This document shows positions 1 through 12,950 of a stretch of 64,000 nt of DNA, one piece after another. How positions within the stretch are numbered: the first letter of the stretch is position 1; each line of letters starts with the position of its first letter. Source of the DNA: Candidatus Binatus sp. (GTDB lineage Bacteria; Desulfobacterota; Binatia; Binatales; Binataceae); contig NZ_DATCTO010000042.1 of the NCBI RefSeq assembly GCF_036567905.1, positions 26,001-90,000 of the forward strand. Direction: 5' to 3'. The position numbers were made by a program, and so were the translations under genes. A model generated the notes under the pieces. That model saw only the letters and a program-made list of their open reading frames with translations. It was not told the origin of the DNA and did not search any database.

Positions 1-1231
<1,231 letters not shown>

Positions 1232-1265
1232 CACGGCGGGTCTGGTCCCGTACATAATGATGTTT

Positions 1266-1300
1266 CCCCCAAGGGCATAAGTGTCCTTGGGGGGTTTGTT
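1266..1300 (+). terminator. Hairpin terminator/attenuator between rpoC and rpsL
   Basis: A 9-bp perfect stem (CCCCCAAGG at 1266-1274, CCTTGGGGG at 1285-1293) encloses a 10-base loop and is followed by GTTTGTTTG. This has the form of an intrinsic terminator, although the U-tract is interrupted by G, so it may be leaky. It lies 35 bases after the rpoC stop. The remaining 130 bases before rpsL show no convincing promoter by eye. Confidence 0.75.
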
Positions 1301-1430
1301 TGAAAACCGCGTCCCACGAGAGGCAATCCGGCGTACCGGGCCGGCGCGATGCGAGCGCCGAGCGGCTCCGGGAGTCGGCGAACCTCCAGTGGATACGCTG
1401 CTCGAAACGAAAGAGAACGAGAATTATAAC

Positions 1431-1802
1431 GTGCCGACAATAAACCAGTTGATCCGACAGGCGCGCGTGAAAAAACGCTTCAAGGTTAAGGCGCGCGCGC
1501 TCGAAGGCTCGCCTCAGAAGCGCGGCGTGTGCACGCAGGTGAAGACGACTACGCCCAAGAAGCCCAACTCCGCGCTGCGCAAGGTCGCGCGCGTGCGGCT
1601 GTCCAACGGGATCGAGGTGAATACCTATATCCCGGGCGTCGGACACAACCTGCAGGAGCATTCCGTGGTGCTGATTCGCGGCGGTCGCGTGCGCGATCTG
1701 CCCGGCGTTCGCTATCACGTGATTCGCGGCACCCTCGACTCGATCGGCGTACAGGAGCGGCGCAAGGGCCGTTCCAAGTACGGATCGAAGAAACCCAAGT
1801 AG
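1431..1802 (+). CDS. rpsL: 30S ribosomal protein S12
   Basis: S12 sits at the decoding centre of the small subunit and checks codon-anticodon pairing. At 123 residues it matches the family length. I chose the GTG start because the protein then begins PTINQLIRQ like other S12s; the open frame extends upstream but that part has no S12 similarity. The loops [10 protein letters not shown] (K43, K44) and GGRVRDLPG are conserved except that residue 88 is Arg where most bacteria have Lys. Asp89, the site methylthiolated by RimO in other species, is present. It is the first gene of the str operon, followed after 6 bases by rpsG. Confidence 0.97.
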   Translation: MPTINQLIRQARVKKRFKVKARALEGSPQKRGVCTQVKTTTPKKPNSALRKVARVRLSNGIEVNTYIPGVGHNLQEHSVVLIRGGRVRDLPGVRYHVIRGTLDSIGVQERRKGRSKYGSKKPK

Positions 1803-1808
1803 AGTTAT

Positions 1809-2279
1809 ATGTCGCGCAAAGGACAAATTCGCGTCCGCGAAATTCCGGCGGACCCCAAGTATCACGACCGCACCGTCGCCAAGTTCATGAACGTGGTGAT
1901 GGAACGCGGCAAGAAGTCGCTCGCCGAGCAGATCTTCTATCACGCGCTGGATCTCGTCGCGGAGCGCTCGAAGGAAGACGGCCTGGTCGTTTTCAAACGC
2001 GCGCTCGACAATGTTCGTCCGGCGGTCGAGGTTCGCTCGCGCCGGGTCGGCGGCGCCAACTACCAGGTGCCGAGCGAGGTGCGCCCGGTGCGGCGCAATT
2101 CGCTGGCGATGCGATGGCTGGTTGCGGCGGCGCGCGCGCGCGGCGAAAAGTCGATGGAAGAGCGGCTGGCCGCCGAAATCCTCGACGCCGCCGCCAATCG
2201 CGGCGGCGGGGTCAAGAAGCGCGAAGACACACATCGAATGGCCGACGCCAACAAGGCGTTCGCCCACTATCGCTGGTAA
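1809..2279 (+). CDS. rpsG: 30S ribosomal protein S7
   Basis: S7 nucleates assembly of the 30S head and contacts tRNA at the E site. It has 156 residues, as in many bacteria. The N-terminus [11 protein letters not shown] and the central [16 protein letters not shown] and [15 protein letters not shown] segments are typical. It lies between rpsL (6-base gap) and fusA (17-base gap) in the standard str order. In enterobacteria S7 represses this operon by binding the rpsL-rpsG spacer; with only 6 bases here, that type of feedback site is not obvious. Confidence 0.97.
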   Translation: MSRKGQIRVREIPADPKYHDRTVAKFMNVVMERGKKSLAEQIFYHALDLVAERSKEDGLVVFKRALDNVRPAVEVRSRRVGGANYQVPSEVRPVRRNSLAMRWLVAAARARGEKSMEERLAAEILDAAANRGGGVKKREDTHRMADANKAFAHYRW

Positions 2280-2296
2280 TCACCGAGTTTTTTTAG

Positions 2297-4390
2297 ATGG
2301 CTCGTCAGACACCAATAGAACGGGTGCGCAATATCGGCATCATGGCGCACATCGATGCCGGCAAGACCACCACCACCGAGCGCGTGCTGTTCTATACCGG
2401 CATCAATTACAAGATCGGCGAGGTGCACGAAGGCACCGCGACGATGGACTGGATGGTGCAGGAGCAGGAGCGCGGCATCACGATCACGTCGGCGGCGACC
2501 ACCTGTTTCTGGCGCGACAACCGCATCAATATTATCGACACGCCCGGACACGTCGATTTCACCATCGAGGTCGAGCGCTCGCTGCGCGTGCTCGACGGCG
2601 CGGTCGCGGTGTTCTGCGCGGTCGGCGGGGTCGAGCCGCAGTCGGAAACCGTCTGGCGCCAGGCCGACAAGTACCGCGTGCCGCGAATTGCATTTATCAA
2701 CAAGATGGACCGCGTCGGCGCGGAGTTCGAGCGCGTCGTGCAGGAGATGCGCGACAAGCTCAAGGCCACGCCGCTGCTGTTGCATCTGCCGATCGGCGCC
2801 GAGGAAAAGTTCACCGGGCTGGTCGATCTGATCGATCGCAAGGCGCTGATTTGGGACGAGGATCGGCTCGGCGCGGAGTTTCGCGTCACCGACATCCCGG
2901 CCGATTTGGAAGAGCAGGCCGCCGGATACCGCGACAAGCTGGTCGAAACGCTCGCCGATCACGACGAGCACATCATGGAGCTTTACCTCGAGGGCAAGGC
3001 GCCCGAGCCCGGCCAGATTCGCACCGCGATTCGCGCCGCCACGCTCAAGATGGCGGTCACCCCGGTGATTCTCGGCTCCGCGTTCCGCAACAAGGGCGTG
3101 CAGCCGATGCTCGACGCGGTCGTTGACTACCTGCCCTCGCCGCTGGACCTGCCACCCGTCGTCGGCAAGGCCGGCGACAAGATCGAAGAGCGATGGCCGC
3201 GCGACGACGCGCCGTTCTCCGCGCTTGCGTTCAAGATTATGAACGACCAGCACATGGGGACGCTCACCTTCATTCGGGTTTATTCGGGCACGCTGGAAAG
3301 CGGCTCGTCGCTGCTCAATGCGACGCGTGGCAAGCGCGAACGAATCGGCCGGATGCTCAAGATGCACGCGAACAAGCGCGAGGATATCACCGAGGTTTAC
3401 GCCGGCGACATTTGCGCAGTCGGGCTTCGCGACACGACCACCGGCGACACGCTATGCGATCCGGCGCATCCAATAATATTGGAATCGATCGAGTTCCCCG
3501 AGCCGGTCATCCAGATCGCAATCGAGCCCAAGACCAAGGCCGACCAGGAAAAACTCGGCGAGGCGCTCCAGAAGCTCGCCAAAGAGGATCCGTCCTTCAG
3601 AGTCAGCGTCAACAAGGAAACTTCGCAGACCCTGATTTCGGGGATGGGCGAGCTGCACCTCGAGATCATCGTCGATCGGATGCTGCGCGAATTCAAAGTC
3701 GACGCGAATATCGGCAAGCCGCAGGTCGCATACCGGGAAACGGTCAAGCGCGCGGCTGAAGCCGAGGGCAAGCTGGTCCGCCAGAGCGGCGGTCACGGAC
3801 AGTACGCCGTGGTCGAGCTGAGAATCGAGCCGCTCGCCAAGGGCCTTGGCTTCGAGTTCGAGGACGGCACCAAGGGCGGATCGATTCCGCGCAATTTCAT
3901 TCCGTCGATCGAAGACGGGGTCAGAGAGGCGATGGAGAACGGGGTGCTCGCGGGCTATCCGATGGTCGATATCAAGGCCATCGTGATCGACGGCAAGTCC
4001 CACGATGTGGACTCGTCGGAGCTCGCGTTTAAAATCGCCGGCTCGATGGCGTTCAAGGAAGCTTGCGAAAGAGCCGAGCCGATTTTGCTCGAACCGATAA
4101 TGGAGGTCGAGGCCGTCACCCCGCAGGAGTTCATGGGCGAGGTGATTGGCGATCTCAGCGGGCGGCGCGGCAAGATTCTCGACATGGAAAATCGCGCCGG
4201 CGCGCAGGTCATCGAGGCCCGCGTCCCGCTCGCCACCATGTTCGGTTACGCCACCCGGCTGCGCTCGATGACCCAGGGCCGCGCAACTTACACCATGCAG
4301 TTCGGCGCGTACGAACCCGTGCCGCGAAATATTTTTGAAGAGTTGACGGCGCGCAACGCCGAAGGAGGCGATTCGCGCGCGCGTGCATAA
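2297..4390 (+). CDS. fusA: Elongation factor G
   Basis: EF-G is the GTPase that drives translocation of tRNA and mRNA and, with RRF, ribosome recycling. It has 697 residues, normal for the family. The G domain shows the P-loop AHIDAGKT (17-24), DTPGHVDF (81-88) and NKMD (135-138). Domains II to V follow, ending with [20 protein letters not shown], which is characteristic of EF-G rather than tetracycline-protection proteins. Its place between rpsG and tuf identifies it as the housekeeping copy. Nothing in the domain I, III or V core looks disrupted. Confidence 0.97.
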   Translation: MARQTPIERVRNIGIMAHIDAGKTTTTERVLFYTGINYKIGEVHEGTATMDWMVQEQERGITITSAATTCFWRDNRINIIDTPGHVDFTIEVERSLRVLDGAVAVFCAVGGVEPQSETVWRQADKYRVPRIAFINKMDRVGAEFERVVQEMRDKLKATPLLLHLPIGAEEKFTGLVDLIDRKALIWDEDRLGAEFRVTDIPADLEEQAAGYRDKLVETLADHDEHIMELYLEGKAPEPGQIRTAIRAATLKMAVTPVILGSAFRNKGVQPMLDAVVDYLPSPLDLPPVVGKAGDKIEERWPRDDAPFSALAFKIMNDQHMGTLTFIRVYSGTLESGSSLLNATRGKRERIGRMLKMHANKREDITEVYAGDICAVGLRDTTTGDTLCDPAHPIILESIEFPEPVIQIAIEPKTKADQEKLGEALQKLAKEDPSFRVSVNKETSQTLISGMGELHLEIIVDRMLREFKVDANIGKPQVAYRETVKRAAEAEGKLVRQSGGHGQYAVVELRIEPLAKGLGFEFEDGTKGGSIPRNFIPSIEDGVREAMENGVLAGYPMVDIKAIVIDGKSHDVDSSELAFKIAGSMAFKEACERAEPILLEPIMEVEAVTPQEFMGEVIGDLSGRRGKILDMENRAGAQVIEARVPLATMFGYATRLRSMTQGRATYTMQFGAYEPVPRNIFEELTARNAEGGDSRARA

Positions 4391-4427
4391 CGACTCGTGA
4401 GCAACGCGCTCAATCGGAGGTTACATC

Positions 4428-5627
<1,200 letters not shown>

Positions 5628-5702
5628 CGGACACCGAACAATGGTGCGCAATCGAGTGGAGATGGAGCGGAGCGCTTAACGAATCGGGCGCGGTATTCCC
5701 AG

Positions 5703-6011
5703 ATGAACGACAAGATACGCATACGCCTCAAGGCGTACGACTACCGCCTGCTCGATCAGTCGGTTCGCGAAATCGTGGACACCATCCGCCGCACCGGCGG
5801 CCGCGTGGCCGGTCCGATTCCGCTGCCCACCCGCATCGAGCGCTTCACCGTCAACCGCTCGCCGCACGTGGACAAAAAGTCGCGCGAGCATTTTGAAATT
5901 CGTACTCATAAACGTCTGCTCGACGTCCTCGAGCCGACCCAGCAGACCATCGACGCGCTGGGCAAGCTCGATCTGGCCGCGGGCGTGGACGTCGAAATCA
6001 AGCTCGAGTAG
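5703..6011 (+). CDS. rpsJ: 30S ribosomal protein S10
   Basis: S10 is a head protein of the 30S subunit and also, as NusE, a partner of NusB and NusG in transcription antitermination. It has 102 residues, matching the family. [16 protein letters not shown] at the start and [20 protein letters not shown] in the middle are diagnostic. It is the first gene of the S10 operon and lies 75 bases after tuf. No separate promoter is clear in that gap, so read-through from the str genes is likely. Confidence 0.97.
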   Translation: MNDKIRIRLKAYDYRLLDQSVREIVDTIRRTGGRVAGPIPLPTRIERFTVNRSPHVDKKSREHFEIRTHKRLLDVLEPTQQTIDALGKLDLAAGVDVEIKLE

Positions 6012-6016
6012 GGCCG

Positions 6017-6685
6017 ATGCTGACCGGATTGATTGGAAAAAAAATCGGAATGACCCAGATGACCGACGCCGCCGGACGCGTGTGCGCCGCCACCGTGCTG
6101 ACGCTTGGCCCATGCACCGTCTCCCAGTTGAAAACCGCGGCGACTGACGGTTACGAAGCCGTGCAGGTCACCTTCGGCAAAAAAAAGCTCAACCGCGTGA
6201 CCGGCGGCGAACGCGGCCATTTCGCCAAGGCCAACATCGCCGCCGGAATCAAATCCGGCGAGTTCGAACGCCGCGGCGAGGGCGAGTTGAAGCTCGGACA
6301 GCCCATCGCGGCTGCCGACGTGTTCAAGGTCGGCGATCAGGTCGATATAACCGGCGTCTCCAAGGGCCACGGCTACGCCGGCGTCATCAAGCGCCACCAT
6401 TTCTCCGGCTTCCCCGGCTCCCACGGCACCCACGAGTATTTCCGCCACGGCGGATCGATCGGCAACCGCTCGTACCCCGGGCGCGTGCGCAAGGGGATGA
6501 GGATGGCGGGGCAGATGGGCAATGAGACCGCCTCGATCCTAAATCTCGAAGTGCTCGAGATACTTGCCGGCGACAACGCAGTCGTCGTCTCGGGCGCGGT
6601 GCCCGGACCCGACGGCGCTTTGCTCGTCGTCCATCACGCGGCCCGCCCGCGCCGCCGCGCCAATGTGAAGGTGGCCAATGCCTGA
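6017..6685 (+). CDS. rplC: 50S ribosomal protein L3
   Basis: L3 is an early assembly protein of the 50S subunit whose long loop reaches the peptidyl-transferase centre. It has 222 residues, slightly longer than the E. coli protein. The start MLTGLIGKKIGMTQ and the loop with RKGMRMAGQMGNE are the family hallmarks. The gene follows rpsJ by 5 bases, and its last 8 bases overlap the start of rplD, which suggests translational coupling. Confidence 0.97.
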   Translation: MLTGLIGKKIGMTQMTDAAGRVCAATVLTLGPCTVSQLKTAATDGYEAVQVTFGKKKLNRVTGGERGHFAKANIAAGIKSGEFERRGEGELKLGQPIAAADVFKVGDQVDITGVSKGHGYAGVIKRHHFSGFPGSHGTHEYFRHGGSIGNRSYPGRVRKGMRMAGQMGNETASILNLEVLEILAGDNAVVVSGAVPGPDGALLVVHHAARPRRRANVKVANA

Positions 6686-7337
6686 GCGGAAAGAAAAGCT
6701 ATCGCCGGTCAAGCTGCCGCTGTACTCGGCCGCCCATGAAAAAATCGGCGAGCTCGAAGTCGCCGGCGCAGTTTTCGGCCGCGACGGCGATCTGTCGCTG
6801 CTGCACGAGGCGGTCCGGATGCAGCTTGCCAATCGCCGCTCCGGAACCGCGTCCACCAAGACCAAGGGGCTTATCTCCGGCGGCGGCCGCAAGCCGTGGC
6901 GGCAGAAGGGAACCGGACGCGCGCGCGCTGGATCGACGCGATCGCCGATATGGCGTCACGGCGGAACCATCTTCGGCCCGCAGCCGCGCGACTATTCGTA
7001 CAAGATGCCGAAAAAGGCGTGGCGCGCAGCGCTCTGCCTCGCGATTTCCGATCGCGCCCGCAACGGCAAGCTGTTCGTCATCGAGTCGCTCGATCTGTCC
7101 GAGCCGAAAACCAAAGCCGCCAAGGCCGCGCTCGACAAGCTCGGCCTCGAGCACGCGCTGATAGTGATGGGCGAAGGCGATGGCAAGTTTTTTCTCGCCG
7201 CGCGCAACCTCGCCGCGCACAAGGTGCTCGCGCTTGAAGGGCTTAACGTTTATGACGTGCTCAATCACCGGGAACTCGTGATGACCAGCCGGACCGCCAA
7301 GGCGATCGAAGCCCGATTTGCCGGAGAAGCGAAATGA
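6678..7337 (+). CDS. rplD: 50S ribosomal protein L4
   Basis: L4 binds 23S rRNA domain I and lines the peptide exit tunnel with its extended loop. In enterobacteria it also represses the S10 operon. It has 219 residues. The loop segment GGGRKPWRQKGTGRARAGS and WRHGGTIFGP identify it. The gene overlaps rplC by 8 bases and rplW by 4 bases (ATGA). The upstream spacer is too short to hold an enterobacterial-type L4 leader, so that control is not evident here. Confidence 0.97.
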   Translation: MPERKEKLSPVKLPLYSAAHEKIGELEVAGAVFGRDGDLSLLHEAVRMQLANRRSGTASTKTKGLISGGGRKPWRQKGTGRARAGSTRSPIWRHGGTIFGPQPRDYSYKMPKKAWRAALCLAISDRARNGKLFVIESLDLSEPKTKAAKAALDKLGLEHALIVMGEGDGKFFLAARNLAAHKVLALEGLNVYDVLNHRELVMTSRTAKAIEARFAGEAK

Positions 7338-7624
7338 GCAGCCCCGAGAGCCTGATTCTCGCGCCCATCATCACCGAGAAGGGCACCATGGCCAGCGAAA
7401 AGGCCGGCCAGGTGCTGTTCCGCGTGCGCCCCGGGGCGAGCAAGGACAAAATTCGCGAGGCCGTCGAGCAACTGTTCAAGGTCACCGTGCTCAAGGTCCG
7501 CACTTCGAACTTCATGGGCAAGGAACGCAAAAAGGGCGCAATCAAGGGCCGCCAGATGGATTGGAAGAAGGCCTACGTAACCCTGAAGCAAGGCGACAAG
7601 ATCGAATTCTTCGAAGGCCTGTAA
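7334..7624 (+). CDS. rplW: 50S ribosomal protein L23
   Basis: L23 stands beside the exit of the peptide tunnel and is the docking site for trigger factor and SRP. It has 96 residues, the usual size. LILAPIITEKGT near the N-terminus and VLKVRTSNFMGKERKKG in the loop are typical. It starts inside the rplD stop codon (ATGA). A 65-base A/G-rich spacer separates it from rplB. Confidence 0.96.
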   Translation: MSSPESLILAPIITEKGTMASEKAGQVLFRVRPGASKDKIREAVEQLFKVTVLKVRTSNFMGKERKKGAIKGRQMDWKKAYVTLKQGDKIEFFEGL

Positions 7625-7689
7625 GCGGCGGAGCGCGATACCGGAACGAGAGCTCGTAACGAGAAAGAATAGATACTGAGAATAGAAGA

Positions 7690-8520
7690 ATGGCAGTCAT
7701 ACAATTAAATCCGCGCACTCCCGGTCAGCGCTTCATGCAGATAGCGGATTTCTCCGAGCTCAGCAAAAAAGAGCCCGAGAAAAGCCTGCTGGTCCCGCTC
7801 CAGCGCACCGGCGGACGCAACAATCGCGGCCGCATGACCTCGCGTCATCGCGGCGGCGGACACAAGCGCCGCCTTCGCCTGATCGATTTCAAGCGCAATC
7901 GCGACGGTATTTCGGCCGTCGTCTTCGCGCTTGAATACGATCCCAATCGCTCCGCCAATATCGCGCTGCTCCACTATGCCGACGGGGTCAAGACCTACAT
8001 CCTGGCGCCCGACGGGCTCAAGGTCGGCGCCAAAGTCGAGTCGGGCGCGACCGCCGACATCAAGCCGGGCAACGCGCTCATGCTCAAGAACATCCCGCTC
8101 GGCACCATCGTTCATGCCATCGAGATGAAACCGGGAGCCGGCGCCAAGCTCGCGCGCGGCGCGGGTGTGCAGGCTCAGTTGATGGCGAAAGAGGGCAAGA
8201 TGGCGCTGCTCAAGCTGCCCTCGGGCGAGCAGCGGATGGTGCAGGCCGATTGCCGCGCCACCATCGGCCAGGTCGGCAATCTCGACCACGAAAATATTTC
8301 TATCGGCAAGGCCGGACGCTCGCGATGGCTCGGCAAGCGCGGTCATGTGCGTGGAGTCGCGATGAACCCGGTTGACCATCCGCACGGCGGTGGCGAGGGC
8401 AAGTCGAAGGGCAACCATCCCCAGTCGCCGTGGGGACAGCCCGCCAAAGGATACAAGACGCGCAAGAAGCAGCCGTCGGACAATCTGATCGTCAGCCGCC
8501 GGCCGCGCGGGAAGCATTAA
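7690..8520 (+). CDS. rplB: 50S ribosomal protein L2
   Basis: L2 is a primary rRNA-binding protein needed for subunit association and peptidyl transfer. It has 276 residues, as expected. [17 protein letters not shown] in the N-terminal half and the C-terminal segment [12 protein letters not shown], which holds the conserved histidine near the active centre, are both intact. The C-terminus is the usual basic tail ending RRPRGKH. Six bases separate it from rpsS. Confidence 0.97.
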   Translation: MAVIQLNPRTPGQRFMQIADFSELSKKEPEKSLLVPLQRTGGRNNRGRMTSRHRGGGHKRRLRLIDFKRNRDGISAVVFALEYDPNRSANIALLHYADGVKTYILAPDGLKVGAKVESGATADIKPGNALMLKNIPLGTIVHAIEMKPGAGAKLARGAGVQAQLMAKEGKMALLKLPSGEQRMVQADCRATIGQVGNLDHENISIGKAGRSRWLGKRGHVRGVAMNPVDHPHGGGEGKSKGNHPQSPWGQPAKGYKTRKKQPSDNLIVSRRPRGKH

Positions 8521-8525
8521 TCGTT

Positions 8526-8855
8526 ATGGCCAGGTCACTCAAAAAAGGTCCTTTCGTTGACGGGCATCTGCTCAAAAAAGTTACCGCCGCGTCCGCCTCG
8601 GGCGACAAGCGAATCATCAAGACCTGGTCGCGACGCTCGATGATAACGCCCGACATGATCGCGCTGACGTTCGCCGTCCACAACGGGCACAAGTTCATCC
8701 CCGTGTACTGCACCGAGAACATGGTCGGCCACAAGCTCGGCGAATTCGCGCCGACCCGGACCTTCCACGGTCATGCCGGCGATCGCAAGGGCGAAGTGAA
8801 GCCGGCCGCCGCCGCCGCTCCCGCCGCACCGCCTCCGGCTGCGGCCAAGGCGTAA
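8526..8855 (+). CDS. rpsS: 30S ribosomal protein S19 with Ala/Pro tail
   Basis: S19 binds S13 in the 30S head and contacts A-site tRNA and bridge B1a. I chose the ATG that gives [15 protein letters not shown]; the open frame extends upstream inside rplB but without S19 similarity. It has 109 residues against about 92 usually. The extra part is a C-terminal run of Ala and Pro (positions 93-109) after the conserved [10 protein letters not shown]. This tail is probably disordered and belongs to a pattern shared with L5, S11 and L17 in the same operon. Confidence 0.95.
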   Translation: MARSLKKGPFVDGHLLKKVTAASASGDKRIIKTWSRRSMITPDMIALTFAVHNGHKFIPVYCTENMVGHKLGEFAPTRTFHGHAGDRKGEVKPAAAAAPAAPPPAAAKA

Positions 8856-8875
8856 GCGGGGAAGTTGTAACAGTC

Positions 8876-9214
8876 ATGGAATCCGTATCGCGAACCCGCT
8901 TCATCAGAATCTCGCCGCGCAAGCTCAAGCTGGTGTGCGAGTTGATCGCGGGCAAGAAAGTCGATCACGCGCTGTCGATTCTCGAGTTCACGCCCAAGAA
9001 GGCGGCCAGGTTCGTCTCTAAAACTCTGCTTGCCGCAATCGCCAACGCGCGCGATCAGCAGAACGTGGACGAGGACAAGTTGTTCGTAAAACGCGCGACC
9101 GCCGACACCGGGCCGACCTGGAAGCGATCGCTCATGCGCGCCCATATGCACGCGACGCCAATCCACAAACGCACCAGCCATCTCACGGTAATCGTGGACG
9201 AGCGGGCGTCCTGA
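8876..9214 (+). CDS. rplV: 50S ribosomal protein L22
   Basis: L22 touches all domains of 23S rRNA and its beta-hairpin narrows the exit tunnel beside L4. It has 112 residues, the normal size. [20 protein letters not shown] and the hairpin with [20 protein letters not shown] are characteristic. It follows rpsS by 20 bases and is followed by rpsC after 8 bases. Confidence 0.96.
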   Translation: MESVSRTRFIRISPRKLKLVCELIAGKKVDHALSILEFTPKKAARFVSKTLLAAIANARDQQNVDEDKLFVKRATADTGPTWKRSLMRAHMHATPIHKRTSHLTVIVDERAS

Positions 9215-9222
9215 GGTCTTCG

Positions 9223-9900
9223 ATGGGACAGAAAGTACATCCGCGCGGATTTCGCCTCGGCATCATCGAAAGCTGGGACTCCAGATGGTACGCCAGCCAC
9301 GACTACGCCAAATTGCTGCACGAGGATTTGAAGCTGCGCGATTTTATCAAAAAGCGGCTCTACCACGCCGGCATCTCGCGGATTGAAATCGAGCGGATGG
9401 CCAACAAGGCCAAAATAAATATCTACACCGCGCGCCCCGGCATCGTCATCGGCAAGAAGGGCGCCGAAATCGACAAGCTCAAGATCGATATCCAGAAGCT
9501 GATGAAAGGGCGCGACTCGTTTATCAATATCCACGAGGTGCGCCGCCCCGACCTCGACCCCCAGCTGGTCGCCGAGAATATCGCGCTCCAGCTCGAGCGC
9601 CGCGTCGCCTTTCGCCGCGCGATGAAAGAAGCCGTCACGCGCGCGATGCGGATGGGCGCGCAGGGCGTCAAGGTCCACGTCGCCGGACGCCTGGGCGGCG
9701 CGGAAATTGCGCGTCAGGAATGGTACCGCGAGGGCCGCGTGCCCCTGCAGACGCTGCGCGCGGACGTGGCTTACGGATTTGCCGAAGCGCGCACGACCTA
9801 CGGCCAGATCGGCGTGAAGGTCTGGATTTTCCGCGGCGAAGTCCTCACCCGCAAGGATGCGGACGCAAAACGCGCAGGCGCGCCTGCGCAGGCGAATTGA
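9223..9900 (+). CDS. rpsC: 30S ribosomal protein S3
   Basis: S3 lies at the mRNA entry channel and takes part in unwinding mRNA. It has 225 residues. The start [14 protein letters not shown], the KH-domain loop [16 protein letters not shown] (G-x-x-G) and the C-terminal [18 protein letters not shown] are family signatures. Its tail is Ala rich (AGAPAQAN) but of ordinary length. Nine bases separate it from rplP. Confidence 0.97.
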   Translation: MGQKVHPRGFRLGIIESWDSRWYASHDYAKLLHEDLKLRDFIKKRLYHAGISRIEIERMANKAKINIYTARPGIVIGKKGAEIDKLKIDIQKLMKGRDSFINIHEVRRPDLDPQLVAENIALQLERRVAFRRAMKEAVTRAMRMGAQGVKVHVAGRLGGAEIARQEWYREGRVPLQTLRADVAYGFAEARTTYGQIGVKVWIFRGEVLTRKDADAKRAGAPAQAN

Positions 9901-9909
9901 CCAGGTAAG

Positions 9910-10335
9910 ATGCTCGCACCAAAAAAAGTTAAATGGCGCAAAATGATGAAGGGCCGCGTCCGCGGCGCCGAGTCGCGCGGTCTCACGCTCGCCTTCGGCG
10001 ACTACGGACTCAAGTCGCTCGAGACTTGCCGCATCGATACCCGCGCGCTCGAAGCCGCTCGTATCGCGCTGACCCGCCATATCAAGCGCGGCGGCCGCGT
10101 CTGGATTCGCGTCTTCCCCGACAAACCCTTCACCAAGAAACCCGCCGAGACCCGCATGGGTAAGGGCAAGGGCTCGCCCGAGGGATGGGTCGCGTGCGTC
10201 AGGCCCGGCAGGATTCTGTTCGAGATGGAAGGCGTCGATTACGCCACCGCAAAAGAAGCGATGCGGCTGGCGGCGCACAAGCTGCCGATCAAAACAATTA
10301 TGGTCCAGCGCGAGGAGGGCGGCCTTGGAGCTTGA
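9910..10335 (+). CDS. rplP: 50S ribosomal protein L16
   Basis: L16 helps form the A-site tRNA pocket of the 50S subunit. It has 141 residues. [19 protein letters not shown] at the start and [21 protein letters not shown] in the centre are diagnostic; the Arg in [18 protein letters not shown] is the usual hydroxylation position. Its end overlaps rpmC by 11 bases. Confidence 0.96.
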   Translation: MLAPKKVKWRKMMKGRVRGAESRGLTLAFGDYGLKSLETCRIDTRALEAARIALTRHIKRGGRVWIRVFPDKPFTKKPAETRMGKGKGSPEGWVACVRPGRILFEMEGVDYATAKEAMRLAAHKLPIKTIMVQREEGGLGA

Positions 10336-10558
10336 TGAACTAAGGCAGATGACGGCGCCGGATTTGCGCGTCAAGGAGCGCGAGTCGCGCGAGGAAATTT
10401 TTCGCCTCCGGCTCAAGCTGCGCACCAATCAGCTGGATAATCACGCCGGCTATCGGCGCGCGCGCCGCGAGCTGGCGCTCATCATGACTTTGCTCGGCGA
10501 GAAGGCGCGCGGCGCGGCCGCGGCGGACAAGAAGGTAGCCAATGCGGGAAAGAATTAA
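10325..10558 (+). CDS. rpmC: 50S ribosomal protein L29
   Basis: L29 is a small helical protein near the tunnel exit beside L23. It has 77 residues, about 14 more than typical, with an Ala/Lys-rich C-terminus ([15 protein letters not shown]). The start is TTG, chosen because a strong AGGAGGG ribosome binding site lies just upstream and the protein then begins with the expected ELDELR helix. The gene overlaps rplP by 11 bases and rpsQ by 17, so all three are probably translationally coupled. Confidence 0.93.
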   Translation: MELDELRQMTAPDLRVKERESREEIFRLRLKLRTNQLDNHAGYRRARRELALIMTLLGEKARGAAAADKKVANAGKN

Positions 10559-10796
10559 ACGGCGCGAGGGCACTGTCGTGTCCGCCAAGATGACCAAGAC
10601 CGTGGTGGTCAGGGTGGACCGCATGGTCGAGCATCCCCTCTACGGCAAGCGCGTGCGTCGCAGCACCCGCTTCATGGCGCACGACGAACGCGGCGAGTGC
10701 AAGGAAGGCGATCGCGTGCAGATTATCGAGTCGCGGCCGCTCTCCAGGAACAAGCGCTGGCGCATCAGCCGCGTGCTCAAAAAGGCCGCGGGGTAG
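10542..10796 (+). CDS. rpsQ: 30S ribosomal protein S17
   Basis: S17 is a primary 16S rRNA-binding protein with an OB fold. It has 84 residues, the same as E. coli S17. REGTVVSAKMTKTVVVRVDR and HPLYGKRVRRSTRFMAHDE are typical segments. The start codon lies inside rpmC, and six bases separate its stop from rplN. Confidence 0.96.
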   Translation: MRERIKRREGTVVSAKMTKTVVVRVDRMVEHPLYGKRVRRSTRFMAHDERGECKEGDRVQIIESRPLSRNKRWRISRVLKKAAG

Positions 10797-10802
10797 GGCG
10801 CG

Positions 10803-11171
10803 ATGGTACAGGTACAAACCGTTCTGGATGTCGCCGATAACTCGGGCGCCCGCAAAGTGATGTGCATCAAGGTGCTCGGCGGCTCCAAGCGCCGTTACGC
10901 CTCGGTCGGCGACGTCATCGTGGTCGCGGTCAAAGAGGCCATTCCCAACGCCAAGGTCAAAAAGGGCGACGTGTCGCGCGCGGTTATCGTGCGAACCGCC
11001 AAGGAAATCAGCCGCGACGACGGCAGTTACATCCGCTTTGACGGCAACTCCGCCGTGCTGCTCGACAAGGATCACGAACCCCTCGGCACCCGCATCTTTG
11101 GCCCGGTGGCCCGCGAGCTGCGCGCGAAAAAATTTCTCAAGATTATCTCGCTCGCGCCGGAGGTGCTGTGA
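10803..11171 (+). CDS. rplN: 50S ribosomal protein L14
   Basis: L14 forms part of the intersubunit bridges and binds the silencing factor RsfS in other bacteria. It has 122 residues. [19 protein letters not shown] near the N-terminus and the C-terminal GPVARELR with the [12 protein letters not shown] end are characteristic. Its stop overlaps the ATG of rplX by one base (TGATG). Confidence 0.97.
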   Translation: MVQVQTVLDVADNSGARKVMCIKVLGGSKRRYASVGDVIVVAVKEAIPNAKVKKGDVSRAVIVRTAKEISRDDGSYIRFDGNSAVLLDKDHEPLGTRIFGPVARELRAKKFLKIISLAPEVL

Positions 11172-11502
11172 TGGCGTCGGCGAAATACAAAATCAAGAAG
11201 AATGACACCGTGATGGTCGTCACCGGCCGCGACCGGGGCAAGACCGGCAAGGTGATGCGCGTGCTGCCCGAGCGCGGACGCGTCATCGTCGAGCGCCTCA
11301 ATATCGTCAAGCGTCACAGCAAGCCGCGCGGTGCGCAGAGCCCCGGCGGTATCGTCGAGAAGGAAGCGCCCATCGCCATCTCGAACGTCATGATTTTTTG
11401 CGATCGCTGCAACGCTCCGGTCAGGGTCGGACTCAAGCTGGCCGATGACGGCGCCAAGAGCCGGGTCTGCCGCCGCTGCGGCGAAGTGATTGGTAACGAC
11501 TG

Positions 11503-11503
<1 letters not shown>
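11171..11503 (+). CDS. rplX: 50S ribosomal protein L24, zinc-ribbon form
   Basis: L24 starts 50S assembly by binding the 5' end of 23S rRNA. It has 110 residues from the ATG that overlaps the rplN stop; a GTG one codon earlier is also possible. The KOW domain ([17 protein letters not shown]) is followed by a C-terminal Cys4 module (CDRC and CRRC, about residues 77-103). This is the zinc-binding form of L24 found in many Gram-positive and deltaproteobacterial lineages and absent from E. coli. The gene again ends in TGATG, which starts rplE. Confidence 0.95.
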
Positions 11504-12336
<833 letters not shown>

Positions 12337-12347
12337 GGGATAGTTCA

Positions 12348-12533
12348 ATGGCGAAAACGTGCCTGCGGGTTAAGGCAACCCGCAAACAAAAATTCAAAGT
12401 GCGCCAGTACAACCGCTGCCCGCTATGCGGTCGCGCGCGCGCGTACTATCGGCGCTTCAAAATGTGCCGCCTATGCCTGCGCAAACTCGCGCTCGACGGC
12501 AAGTTGCCCGGCGTGATCAAGGCGAGCTGGTAA
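12348..12533 (+). CDS. rpsN: 30S ribosomal protein S14, zinc-binding short form
   Basis: S14 is a late assembly protein of the 30S head. At 61 residues with C24-x2-C27 and C40-x2-C43, it is the short type Z (C+) form that carries one structural zinc, unlike the roughly 100-residue zinc-free enterobacterial form. It sits in the normal place between rplE and rpsH. Confidence 0.96.
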   Translation: MAKTCLRVKATRKQKFKVRQYNRCPLCGRARAYYRRFKMCRLCLRKLALDGKLPGVIKASW

Positions 12534-12545
12534 GAGAGACCAATC

Positions 12546-12944
12546 ATGTCGCAGACCGATCCGATTGCAGAACTGCTTACCCGAATCCGCAACGCGATGC
12601 GCGCGCGGTACAATGAACTCACGATTCCCCATTCCCGCCTGCGCGAGGCAATTTGCCGCGTGCTGATGGCCGAAGGTTTCCTCGGCGGCGTCGAAGTCGG
12701 CGGTGAAACGCCCAAGAAGATGCTGGCGCTCAAGCTTCGTTACTCGCCGACGCGCGAATCCGTGATCCGCGGCATCGACCGCATCAGCAAGCCGAGCCAT
12801 CGGCGCTACGCCGGCGCCGCGGAGATCGGCAAGGTGCGGGGCGCGATGGGCGTGCAAATCGTATCGACCCCGCTTGGCGTGATGACCGGACGCGAGGCGC
12901 GGCGCAGAAAAGTCGGCGGCGAAATCCTCTGCAGGGTTTGGTGA
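12546..12944 (+). CDS. rpsH: 30S ribosomal protein S8
   Basis: S8 binds helix 21 of 16S rRNA and in enterobacteria represses the spc operon. It has 132 residues. DPIAELLTRIRNAMRARY at the start and the C-terminal VSTPLGVMTGREARRRKVGGEILCRVW are diagnostic. No S8-like target hairpin was recognised near rplE. Confidence 0.97.
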   Translation: MSQTDPIAELLTRIRNAMRARYNELTIPHSRLREAICRVLMAEGFLGGVEVGGETPKKMLALKLRYSPTRESVIRGIDRISKPSHRRYAGAAEIGKVRGAMGVQIVSTPLGVMTGREARRRKVGGEILCRVW

Positions 12945-12950
12945 TCAGCG

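Noticed and set aside
10325..10558. Possible frameshift from the multiple overlaps around rpmC
   Set aside because: All three proteins (L16, L29, S17) are complete with their own starts; the overlaps fit translational coupling.
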